Origin: Caryophanales bacterium UBA2289
GTDB taxonomy: Bacteria; Bacillota_I; Bacilli_A; Izemoplasmatales; Hujiaoplasmataceae
Assembly: GCA_002345505.1 (NCBI GenBank)
Contig: DDWJ01000021.1
Location: 1 to 24,125, forward strand
Direction of reading: 5' to 3'
DNA length: 24,125 bases
Both the position numbers and the translations under genes were made by a program. The notes below the pieces were generated by a model, which saw only the letters and a list, made by a program, of their open reading frames with translations, had not been told where the DNA came from and searched no databases. Positions 1-6,410 of the stretch are shown here, in pieces. The first letter of the stretch is position 1. Each line of letters starts with the position of its first letter.

Positions 1-1
1 A

Positions 2-30
2 AGGCTGTTTATTTACAGCCTCTTTGTTTT
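2..30. terminator. Intrinsic terminator hairpin at the window edge
   Basis: A 7-bp perfect stem pairs AGGCTGT (2-8) with ACAGCCT (15-21) around a 6-nt loop, followed on the plus strand by a T-rich stretch (ctttgttttt). It could end a plus-strand gene lying before the window and, read on the minus strand, the small gene at 48-218. The minus-strand T tract would fall outside the window, so bidirectionality is inferred. Confidence 0.65.
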
Positions 31-47
31 TGTTAGTAGTGTGATTC

Positions 48-218
48 TTAACTGAAGACGTTGATAGCGCCAATAACAGCCGCAATCAATAGTCCTAAGA
101 ACATACCAATCGCAAGAATTAAGAGGATAAATCTACCGAATTTACTTTTGGTAGGGTTATAAGTCTTGATTTCTTTTTCTTGTTGAGTTGGTTTTTTCTT
201 CTTAGTTGTATTTGCCAT
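48..218 (-). CDS. Small single-span membrane protein (56 aa), unknown function
   Basis: An ORF of 56 codons plus stop begins with ATG at 218 and reads MANTTKKKKPTQQ at its start. A strong Shine-Dalgarno, GAGGTGAATC, lies just upstream, which makes this a believable gene despite its size. Residues 1-29 are hydrophilic and lysine-rich (K6-K9); residues 30-52 form one hydrophobic helix rich in Leu, Ile, Gly and Ala, and the protein ends shortly after it. By the positive-inside rule the N-terminus should be cytoplasmic. It lies downstream of ispH on the same strand but has its own TATAAT-like -10 at 262-267. I do not recognise the family with confidence. It resembles the short Lys-rich one-helix proteins of Bacillota (DUF4044-like) in layout only, and it lacks the conserved features of SecE. 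Confidence 0.72.
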   Translation of the reverse strand: MANTTKKKKPTQQEKEIKTYNPTKSKFGRFILLILAIGMFLGLLIAAVIGAINVFS

Positions 219-261
219 ATGATTCACCTCATAAATCTAATCTAAATATTTAGTCTTTAAT

Positions 262-267
262 ATTATA
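262..267 (-). promoter_or_regulatory. Probable -10 element for the 56-aa membrane protein gene
   Basis: On the minus strand the hexamer is a perfect TATAAT, about 45 nt upstream of the ATG at 218. The region 17 nt further upstream is only T-rich with no good -35, so the promoter call rests mainly on the -10. Confidence 0.4.
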
Positions 268-280
268 AACGATAAGTATG

Positions 281-303
281 AAAAAATAAAGAATTATTTC
301 TTT
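281..303 (-). terminator. Weak intrinsic terminator after ispH
   Basis: Read on the minus strand, AAAGAA (303-298) can pair with TTCTTT (293-288) across a 4-nt loop and is followed by ATTTTTT (287-281). The stem is short and AT-rich, so it may be inefficient. It sits directly after the ispH stop codon. Confidence 0.35.
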
Positions 304-308
304 TCATT

Positions 309-1178
309 CTAATTTTTAAGACTTGTAAGAAAGTCGATGACTTCTTGAGTTAATTTATTTGGGGTTGAAGCTCCACTGGAAACCGATACAGTTTTTACTC
401 CTTGTAGATCTGTTAAATCGATGTCTTTAACGCTTTCAATGAGCTTTGTAGGGGTTTTTGTGACTTCGATGGATATTTTCACGAGATTCTTTGAATTGTT
501 GCTGCGAGGGTCACCAACGATGTAACAGAAGTCTACGTCTTTATTGCCTTCAATGATTGCATTTTGTCTAAATCTAGTAGCGTTACAGATTTCTTCAGTG
601 ATTATTACATTTTTATAAAGCTTTTCAATCTTTTCATGAATTGGCTTGATATCATTGATTGAAAAGGTTGTTTGATTAGTTACAAAGATTGGTTCTTTTA
701 AGATTATTCGGTCTAGGTCCTCTAAAGTTTCAATTAGAATGACTTTAGGCGAAATTGCTAAAGAGGCATTAGTTTCAGGATGATTGTTTTTGCCGATATA
801 GACTATATTGTAGCCTTTTTCCAAATGTTCTTTGATAGAGTCATGAGTTTTATAGACATCATTACAGGTGGCGTCTATTAGGGTTAATCCATTGCTTAAG
901 ACTTTTTCTTTAACAGCTTCATCAGTTCCATGAGCTGATAATATAACTGTGCCTTTAGTGATATCTTTAATTAAATCTAGTCTTGAAGTTAATCGATCAT
1001 CTAAAGTAATCGCACCTAGTTCGGTTAGTTCGTCAACCACAGCTTTATTATGAACAATAAAACCCAAGACATAGATTGGTCTTGGTAGAGTTAAATCATT
1101 TAAACTTTTTTTGACGATATCCACGGCATTATAAACGCCTTTACAAAATCCGCGGGGAGTAATTTTCTTGACAATCAT
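309..1178 (-). CDS. ispH: 4-hydroxy-3-methylbut-2-enyl diphosphate reductase IspH
   Basis: IspH (LytB) is a [4Fe-4S] enzyme that catalyses the last step of the MEP pathway, reducing HMBPP to IPP and DMAPP in the cytosol. The 289-residue length is normal. Family motifs are visible in order: PRGFCKGV near the N-terminus with the first cluster Cys (C12), SAHG, DATCNDVYKTH with the second Cys, ICNATRFRQNA with the third Cys, VGDPRSNNSKNL and the C-terminal SSGASTPNKL. All three expected cluster cysteines are therefore present. TGAGGTAATTG precedes the ATG and supports the start. The gene is divergent from a cshB-type helicase; the same pair is neighbouring in Bacillus, which supports both identifications. 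Its presence implies that isoprenoids are made by the MEP route rather than the mevalonate route. Confidence 0.95.
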   Translation of the reverse strand: MIVKKITPRGFCKGVYNAVDIVKKSLNDLTLPRPIYVLGFIVHNKAVVDELTELGAITLDDRLTSRLDLIKDITKGTVILSAHGTDEAVKEKVLSNGLTLIDATCNDVYKTHDSIKEHLEKGYNIVYIGKNNHPETNASLAISPKVILIETLEDLDRIILKEPIFVTNQTTFSINDIKPIHEKIEKLYKNVIITEEICNATRFRQNAIIEGNKDVDFCYIVGDPRSNNSKNLVKISIEVTKTPTKLIESVKDIDLTDLQGVKTVSVSSGASTPNKLTQEVIDFLTSLKN

Positions 1179-1196
1179 ACAATTACCTCAAATTCA

Positions 1197-1225
1197 TTTA
1201 CTTTATAACATATTTATTATATAAT
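1197..1225 (+). promoter_or_regulatory. Promoter for the helicase-trmL-DUF402 operon
   Basis: TTTACT (1197-1202, 4/6 match to the -35 consensus) and a perfect TATAAT (1220-1225) are separated by 17 bp in the divergent ispH/helicase gap. The AT-rich palindromic core also reads TATAAT on the minus strand (1221-1216), so it may serve ispH too, although no good minus-strand -35 is visible. Confidence 0.5.
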
Positions 1226-1262
1226 AATACACGAGATTTTACGAGAGAAATGAGAATCAGAT

Positions 1263-2549
1263 ATGAAAAAATTTAAGAATGAATATTTAAACCAAGCCTT
1301 AAGTGAATTAAGGTTTAAAGAGTTAACTGCAGTTCAAACAAAAGTTATTGAACTGTTTGACAAAGATAATGATTTAGTTATTGAAGCGAAGACGGGTTCA
1401 GGAAAAACCCATGCTTTTTTATTGCCGATTTTAGATACTTTAGATCCTGAGTCTAAAGATGTTCACGCCTGTATAATCGCTCCGACTAGGGAACTTGCGA
1501 TTCAAATCAATCGTTTTGCCCAAGATTTAATCAAACATTCACCTAGTGCGATTTCAATTAATCTTTACCTTGGTGGCGAAGATAAAGAAAGAGAAATTGA
1601 ATGGCTAAAAAATCGGCAACCGCAAATTGTTATTGGTACACCGGGAAGACTTCATGATTTAGTCGTTAAAGAAAATGTCTTAAAGATTTATAAGACTAAG
1701 TATTTTGTTATTGATGAAGCCGATATGACTCTAGATAACGATTTTTTAGAAGTCGTTGATAATTTAGCAGGTACTGTATTAGAAGCTAAGTTTATGATTT
1801 TCAGCGCTACGATTCCAGAAAGATTAAAACCGTTCTTGAGAAAGTACATCAATAAGCCAATTATGGTTGAAGTTCATCCAGAAGAGATTTCTAATTTAAA
1901 CATCAAGCATTATTTTATAAAGACACGGGAACAAGACCGTTTCATATTATTAAAGAAAGTTATCGAAGTAATCAATCCTTATATGGGTATTATCTTCTGT
2001 AACACAAAAGAATCTGCAGATCTAGTTTACAACTGGATGAAAGAAAGAAATGAAAATGTAACGGTATTTCATGGTGATATTGATTACCGAAAAAGAAAAC
2101 AGATTATTAAAAGAATTAATAGTCTAGAGTTTCAATATATTGTCGCAACCGATATTTTAGCTAGAGGAATTGATATTGTTGGTGTTAGTCATATTATCAA
2201 TTATGAACTACCAAGAGATTTCGAGTTTTATATTCATCGTAGTGGTAGAACCGGAAGAATCGATTTTGATGGCGAATGTATTTCTTTATATGAATTCAAC
2301 GATAATACTTACCTTGATAAATTAGAAGGTAAGGGAGTAAGATGTGAATATAAGTCGATTCGCAATGGCACGATAGTTGACGCATCGATTCGTAAATCTA
2401 GAGAAAAACGAATTAGACCTGAGAATGAGCTTGATTATGAAGCAAAGAGAAAGGTTAAAAAGCCAAAGAAGATTAAACCAGCTTATAAGAAGAAATATCA
2501 AGCTGCTGTTGATAAAGAAAAGAAGAAATTGGCTAGGAAGAAAAGATGA
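1263..2549 (+). CDS. cshB: DEAD-box ATP-dependent RNA helicase, CshB-like
   Basis: This 428-residue DEAD-box helicase would unwind RNA duplexes in ribosome assembly or mRNA turnover. All core motifs are present: the Q motif (Q25), AKTGSGKT (42-49), PTRELA (74-79), TPGR (126-129), DEAD (151-154), SAT (181-183), ATDILARGID (about 295-304) and HRSGRTGR (325-332). The C-terminus (about 375-428) is a Lys/Arg-rich tail typical of RNA-binding extensions. Length, the VIDEADMTLD block and adjacency to ispH fit CshB of Bacillus; the symbol rests on those similarities rather than a search. It is the first gene of a tight operon and its TGA stop overlaps the ATG of trmL (ATGA). The Shine-Dalgarno is weak (a purine-rich GAGAAT). 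Confidence 0.9.
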   Translation: MKKFKNEYLNQALSELRFKELTAVQTKVIELFDKDNDLVIEAKTGSGKTHAFLLPILDTLDPESKDVHACIIAPTRELAIQINRFAQDLIKHSPSAISINLYLGGEDKEREIEWLKNRQPQIVIGTPGRLHDLVVKENVLKIYKTKYFVIDEADMTLDNDFLEVVDNLAGTVLEAKFMIFSATIPERLKPFLRKYINKPIMVEVHPEEISNLNIKHYFIKTREQDRFILLKKVIEVINPYMGIIFCNTKESADLVYNWMKERNENVTVFHGDIDYRKRKQIIKRINSLEFQYIVATDILARGIDIVGVSHIINYELPRDFEFYIHRSGRTGRIDFDGECISLYEFNDNTYLDKLEGKGVRCEYKSIRNGTIVDASIRKSREKRIRPENELDYEAKRKVKKPKKIKPAYKKKYQAAVDKEKKKLARKKR

Positions 2550-3061
2550 GTTTACATGTCGTTTTATTCCAACCGGAGATACCTCAAAATACCGGTAACA
2601 TTATGAGAACTTGTGCTGGAACTAAGGCAATTTTACATTTGATCAGACCATTAGGTTTTAAATTGGATCCAAAGTATTTAAAGAGAAATGCAGTTAATTA
2701 TTTAGAACATGTCAATTATTTCGTTTATGATAGTTTTGAAGATTTTTTAAGCAAGAATCAAGGTGAGTTTTATTTTCTAACGCGATATGGCAAGAAAACT
2801 CCGAAAGAATTTGACTTTAGTGATTATGACAAGAATATTTATTTGATTTTCGGTAGAGAATCAACAGGTATTCCTAAAGAGATATTAAGAAAGCATTTAG
2901 ATAATTGCATTAGATTACCGATTACCGATGAAATCAGATCGCTTAATTTGGCTAATACTGTAGCGGTAATGGTATATGAGGTTTTGCGCCAACAAGATTA
3001 TCATGGATTATATTTAACTGAACCCGAAACATTAAAAGGACCTGATTGGTTAAGCGAGTGA
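2546..3061 (+). CDS. trmL: tRNA (cytidine/uridine-34-2'-O)-methyltransferase TrmL
   Basis: This SPOUT-class methyltransferase (171 aa) 2'-O-methylates the wobble nucleotide of tRNA-Leu isoacceptors using S-adenosylmethionine. The N-terminal block FQPEIPQNTGNIMRTC is diagnostic of TrmL/CspR. The trefoil-knot SAM-binding motifs follow: FGRESTGIP (102-110) and IRSLNLANTVA (130-140). The length is that of the minimal single-domain TrmL family. The start overlaps the helicase stop by 4 nt, indicating translational coupling. TrmH/TrmJ relatives are longer or carry other extensions, so TrmL is preferred. Confidence 0.93.
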   Translation: MSLHVVLFQPEIPQNTGNIMRTCAGTKAILHLIRPLGFKLDPKYLKRNAVNYLEHVNYFVYDSFEDFLSKNQGEFYFLTRYGKKTPKEFDFSDYDKNIYLIFGRESTGIPKEILRKHLDNCIRLPITDEIRSLNLANTVAVMVYEVLRQQDYHGLYLTEPETLKGPDWLSE

Positions 3062-3077
3062 GGTGAGTTTTAAAAGT

Positions 3078-3605
3078 ATGGATAATATAATTGGCGAAAA
3101 AATCGTCATCCATAGTTATAAACATGATAAAACCTTACACAGGATGTGGAAGAACGCAACGATTTTAGAAGATAATGATGATTTGATCATAGTCGCTAAC
3201 AAGAGAACTAAAGTTGTGGAATCTACAGGACGTTTTTGGTATACGAAAGAACCATCAGTTGCTTTTTTCTTTAAGAATCATTGGTATAATGTCATAGCTA
3301 TAATCAAAAAAGGTGAGGTTACTTATTATTGTAACGTGGGTTCACCAGTCTTAGTTGATGAAGAAGCGCTTAAATATATTGATTATGATCTAGACCTTAA
3401 GGTTGATAGTGATTTTTCTTATAAAATCTTAGATATTTATGAGTATAAGATGCATCAAGAGATGATGCAATATCCAAATGACATCAAGCAGATTTTAGCT
3501 AAAGAGATGTTAAACTTGAAATCTAGAATTGATAAAAGAGAGTATCCTTTCAATTCAGAATGGGTTTTAAGTTGGTATAATAAATTTTTAAGTTTAAAAG
3601 GTTAA
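3078..3605 (+). CDS. DUF402 nucleoside tri-/diphosphatase (Ntdp family)
   Basis: This protein of 175 aa matches the Ntdp/YgaC family of DUF402 proteins, metal-dependent phosphatases acting on nucleoside tri- and diphosphates. Visible family blocks are IHSYKHDKTLHRMW near the N-terminus, STGRFWYTKEPSVAFFF, YYCNVGSPVLVDEEALKYID and YDLDLKV; the Asp/Glu residues of the last two supply the metal site in characterised relatives. An upstream GTG at 3063 would add five residues, but the only good ribosome-binding sequence, AGGTGA at 3061-3066, overlaps that GTG and is better placed for the ATG at 3078. It is the third gene of the helicase-trmL operon, 16 nt after trmL. Confidence 0.88.
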   Translation: MDNIIGEKIVIHSYKHDKTLHRMWKNATILEDNDDLIIVANKRTKVVESTGRFWYTKEPSVAFFFKNHWYNVIAIIKKGEVTYYCNVGSPVLVDEEALKYIDYDLDLKVDSDFSYKILDIYEYKMHQEMMQYPNDIKQILAKEMLNLKSRIDKREYPFNSEWVLSWYNKFLSLKG

Positions 3606-3634
3606 TAAATAGATAACTTAATAACGATAAATAT

Positions 3635-3664
3635 AAAAGATTAATTTGGATATTAGTCTTTTTT
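3635..3664 (+). terminator. Terminator of the helicase-trmL-DUF402 operon
   Basis: AAAAGATTAAT (3635-3645) pairs with ATTAGTCTTTT (3652-3662) through 11 positions including one G-U wobble, with a 6-nt loop and T residues at 3659-3664. The T tract is partly inside the stem, so strength is uncertain. The loop coincides with the -35 box of the next promoter. Confidence 0.55.
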
Positions 3665-3674
3665 ATGTTATAAT
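3646..3674 (+). promoter_or_regulatory. Promoter for the RluA-family gene
   Basis: TTGGAT (3646-3651) and a perfect TATAAT (3669-3674) are 17 bp apart. The predicted transcript would start near 3681, giving a leader of about 65 nt that can form two small hairpins (CCTTT-ttg-AAAGG and ATACA/TGTAT) before the start codon. Confidence 0.65.
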
Positions 3675-3748
3675 ATATAGTTGGGACAAATAAAAGAATT
3701 ATTTTCCTTTTTGAAAGGTATACATGACTTGTATAAAGGGTGAAGCAT

Positions 3749-4618
3749 ATGGAACTAATTTATAAGGTGAAGAAACCAGAAACAATTAAAAGATTTATGA
3801 CAGAGAATAATATTCCGACTTCAATCTTACAAAAAGATGAAAAGAATTATAAGATATTTGTCAATGGCGAAATTAAATCTCGCAAAGATACGGTTAGAAA
3901 AGGCGATAAAATTCATTTTCTTTTAGAAGAAGAGGGACTTAATAAAAACGTTCAACCGGAAGACTATAATTTAGAAATCGTTTATGAAGATGAGTATCTT
4001 CTAGTGATTAACAAACCGGAAAATATGATTATGACGGTTTCAAAATCAACACCACTTCATACATTAAGTAATTATATTTTGGGATATTATAAGAAAATTG
4101 AATTGAATAACATGGTTCACTTCATCAATAAGATTGATAGAGAATCATCAGGACTAGTGGTTGTGGCTAAACACCGTTTCGTTAAGTTCTTATTAAGCAA
4201 TAAGCTTGATAATGAGTTACAATTCTCTTATAAAGCAATTGTCGATGGTATTTTAGATGTTAAGGATTTTGATATCTGTTTACCGATCAAAAAACAAGAT
4301 GATTCGTTTGTTAGAGAAGTTGTCGAAGCTGGTGGCGAAGAATGTTCAACTAGATATAAAGTTGAGAAGGAATATAAGAACTATTCTTTACTAGATATTC
4401 AAGTTACTGGAAAAGTACCGCACCAAATTAGAGTTCATTTATCTTTCTTTGGTAAAGCTGTTGTTGGCGATAAGATTTATAATAAACATGAGTATCCTGT
4501 GCCTTTGATGCTTTGTTGCTACAAGACCAGTTTTATTAATCCTGTATCTGAGAAAGCTATTGATTTAGAACTTCCATTGCCGAAGCATTTCACAGAATTT
4601 TTAAAAGGAATTAAATAA
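3749..4618 (+). CDS. RluA-family RNA pseudouridine synthase
   Basis: This 289-residue enzyme would isomerise uridine to pseudouridine in rRNA (RluA/RluD-like). Residues about 10-65 look like an S4-type RNA-binding segment (VNGEIKSRKDTVRKGD). The catalytic domain follows with INKIDRESSGLVVVAK, whose Asp (D130 counted from the ATG) is the catalytic residue, and later HQIRVHLSFFGKAVVGDKIY, the conserved RluA C-terminal motif. The S-G-L pattern after the Asp is intact. A GTG at 3740 would add three residues, but GGGTGA at 3738-3743 overlaps it and is correctly spaced from the ATG at 3749, so that ATG is chosen. The target base cannot be predicted from sequence; several RluA paralogues are usual per genome. 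Confidence 0.88.
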   Translation: MELIYKVKKPETIKRFMTENNIPTSILQKDEKNYKIFVNGEIKSRKDTVRKGDKIHFLLEEEGLNKNVQPEDYNLEIVYEDEYLLVINKPENMIMTVSKSTPLHTLSNYILGYYKKIELNNMVHFINKIDRESSGLVVVAKHRFVKFLLSNKLDNELQFSYKAIVDGILDVKDFDICLPIKKQDDSFVREVVEAGGEECSTRYKVEKEYKNYSLLDIQVTGKVPHQIRVHLSFFGKAVVGDKIYNKHEYPVPLMLCCYKTSFINPVSEKAIDLELPLPKHFTEFLKGIK

Positions 4619-4631
4619 GCTAATTAAAAAT

Positions 4632-4667
4632 AAAACTTCCAAAATTTTTATAATTTGGAAGTTTTTT
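4632..4667. terminator. Bidirectional terminator between convergent genes
   Basis: AAAACTTCCAAA (4632-4643) is perfectly complementary to TTTGGAAGTTTT (4654-4665), a 12-bp stem with a 10-nt AT loop. T runs follow on the plus strand, and the plus-strand A run before it (4626-4635) gives a T run on the minus strand. It lies exactly between the pseudouridine synthase and the aminopeptidase. Confidence 0.85.
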
Positions 4668-4670
4668 GTT

Positions 4671-5696
4671 TTATTTAATATAGTTAATTAATAATTTTAA
4701 TGTGTTTAATAAGGCATCTTTATGAGTTCTTTCCATACCATGAGAAGCATGAACTCCAGGACCGATAAGGGCGCCTTTAAAGTCTTTTCCACCTCTTAGG
4801 GCTGCACTTACGTCGCTACCATAGAACGGATAAATGTCGGTTACATAATTCAATTTGTTGTCTTTAGCGATGTTTACTAATTTGGTGATGATATTATAGT
4901 CATAAGGACCGCTAGAGTCTTTACAACAGATTGATACGTCTTGTTCACTACAACTTAAGTCTTCTCCGATACAACCCATATCCACGGCAATTAGTTCATC
5001 AACTTCTGGTATGTAAGAAGCTCCGTGACCAACTTCTTCATAGGTTGAAATAATGAAGATTAGATTTGCGTTTGGCGTGATGTTTTCTTGTTTGAGGTAA
5101 GAGAGTAATCCGTAAAGGATGGAAACACTGATTTTATCATCTAAAAAACGACTCTTTATAAAACCTGATTTTGTGATTGTTGTTTTTGGATCAAAGAAGA
5201 TAAAATCTCCAGGAGCGATACCCAAGTTTAAAGTATCTTCTTTTGATTTAACTACTTCATCAATTCTAACAATCATACTGTCTGGATTTCTGTTTATTGA
5301 AGAAGCGTCTTTATAGACATGTGATGAGGGACTAGTTGAAAGAAATGTTCCTTGGTAGTCAAGACCATTTCTTGTATGGATAGTGCAGTATTCACCATCT
5401 AATGTCGGCCAGATTGGTCCACCAATGGTTGTAAATTTTAAATCACCGACTGCGGTTATGCTTCTAACCATCGCTCCTAGTGTATCAACATGACCACTAA
5501 GACCTAAGGTTTTATCAGTTTTACCTTTGACTTCAACTAAAAGGTTACCTTTTTTTGTTCTTTTGGTTGGAAATCCCAGTTTTTTTATTTCTTCGTCAAT
5601 ATAGTTTATGACCCCTTCGGTGAACCCACTCGGTGAGGGAATGTTAAGTATTTCTTTAGCGAAATTTAAGATTTCATTTAAATATAAGTCATTCAT
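4671..5696 (-). CDS. M42 family metallo-aminopeptidase
   Basis: This protein of 341 aa is an M42 (FrvX/PepA-type glutamyl aminopeptidase or cellulase-M-like) dinuclear metallopeptidase, usually a cytosolic tetrahedral dodecamer that trims peptides. Catalytic features are SGHVDTLG with H69 and D71, RFLDDK with the bridging D186, STYEEVGHGAS with the catalytic E220-E221 pair, VDMG with D239, and a C-terminal GPGVHASHGMERTH carrying the last His ligand. The length fits the family. Substrate class cannot be assigned; this branch has degenerate spacing (EEVGHGAS rather than EEVGLRGA). AAAGGA lies nine bases before the ATG. It is monocistronic, with its own promoter at 5736-5764 and a shared terminator. 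Confidence 0.88.
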   Translation of the reverse strand: MNDLYLNEILNFAKEILNIPSPSGFTEGVINYIDEEIKKLGFPTKRTKKGNLLVEVKGKTDKTLGLSGHVDTLGAMVRSITAVGDLKFTTIGGPIWPTLDGEYCTIHTRNGLDYQGTFLSTSPSSHVYKDASSINRNPDSMIVRIDEVVKSKEDTLNLGIAPGDFIFFDPKTTITKSGFIKSRFLDDKISVSILYGLLSYLKQENITPNANLIFIISTYEEVGHGASYIPEVDELIAVDMGCIGEDLSCSEQDVSICCKDSSGPYDYNIITKLVNIAKDNKLNYVTDIYPFYGSDVSAALRGGKDFKGALIGPGVHASHGMERTHKDALLNTLKLLINYIK

Positions 5697-5735
5697 TTAT
5701 AATTATCCTTTCAAATTTATCCATCTCTAATAACA

Positions 5736-5764
5736 AGTATATCATATCAATAGTTGATTTTTAA
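5736..5764 (-). promoter_or_regulatory. Extended -10 promoter for the M42 aminopeptidase
   Basis: On the minus strand, TTAAAA (5764-5759) is followed after 17 bp by TATACT (5741-5736), and TGA immediately precedes the -10 to give an extended -10 (TGnTATACT). Confidence 0.55.
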
Positions 5765-5796
5765 GCCTAATATCGCTTTAAATAATAAATTGTCTG

Positions 5797-5805
5797 TGAT
5801 AGAAT
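5797..5805 (+). promoter_or_regulatory. Extended -10 promoter element for nadD operon
   Basis: TGATAGAAT at 5797-5805 is an extended -10 (TGn plus TAGAAT), 25 nt before the nadD ATG. No convincing -35 is seen upstream, as is common for extended -10 promoters. A second hexamer, TATAAT, is present at 5807-5812. Confidence 0.45.
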
Positions 5806-5829
5806 ATATAATGAATAGGATGTGGTCAA

Positions 5830-6408
5830 ATGGTCGTAGTCTTTGGTGGCGCTTTTAATCCGCCGACATTAGCACATAAAGAAATCTATTTTTTAATCGA
5901 CAAAGTGGTTGGTTTTGATCATTTCATTTTTTTACCTGTGTCGAATAAATATAATAAAAGTACCCTTATTGGCGATGAATACCGAATTGAGATGTTAAAG
6001 ATTTTGATAAAGGATTTGCCGAAAGCATCGCTTTCTCTCTTAGAGATTGATGATCAGAATTATTTAGGTACTTATGAGAGTTTAAAACGGTTAAGTCAGA
6101 TTTATCCAGATGAAGAGATTGCGTTCATTATCGGATCCGATAATTTATGGAAGTTAAAGAAGTGGATTAATTCTGAAAGATTAATAAAAGAGTTTAAGTT
6201 TATCGTGATTAATCGCAATAAACAAGATGCAACAAAGTATATTGAAAGTGATGATTTATTAAATCAAAACAAGGGTAATTTTAGAGTAATAAGAGGATTC
6301 AACCAATATATATCATCAACGGCATTTAGGGATAGTTTAGATCCTTCATATGTGACTGATGATATTTATCAATACATCATGGAAAAAGATTTGTACCGGG
6401 GGAGATAG
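5830..6408 (+). CDS. nadD: Nicotinate-nucleotide adenylyltransferase NadD
   Basis: NadD adenylates nicotinic acid mononucleotide with ATP to give deamido-NAD, the substrate of NadE encoded directly downstream. The 192-residue protein opens with VVFGGAFNPPTLAH, the nucleotidyltransferase signature; the canonical (H/T)xGH appears here as TLAH, keeping the final His but with Ala for Gly. A C-terminal ISSTAFRDSLD block matches the family's ISSTxIR ATP-binding motif. The start is supported by AGGATG upstream. Genomic partnering with nadE rather than with yqeK/rsfS, as in Bacillus, strengthens the assignment. Confidence 0.9.
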   Translation: MVVVFGGAFNPPTLAHKEIYFLIDKVVGFDHFIFLPVSNKYNKSTLIGDEYRIEMLKILIKDLPKASLSLLEIDDQNYLGTYESLKRLSQIYPDEEIAFIIGSDNLWKLKKWINSERLIKEFKFIVINRNKQDATKYIESDDLLNQNKGNFRVIRGFNQYISSTAFRDSLDPSYVTDDIYQYIMEKDLYRGR

Positions 6409-6410
6409 TT

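Noticed and set aside
2377..2598. Plus-strand ORF of 73 codons spanning the helicase/trmL junction
   Set aside because: It reads the Lys-rich helicase tail in another frame and has no separate ribosome binding site.
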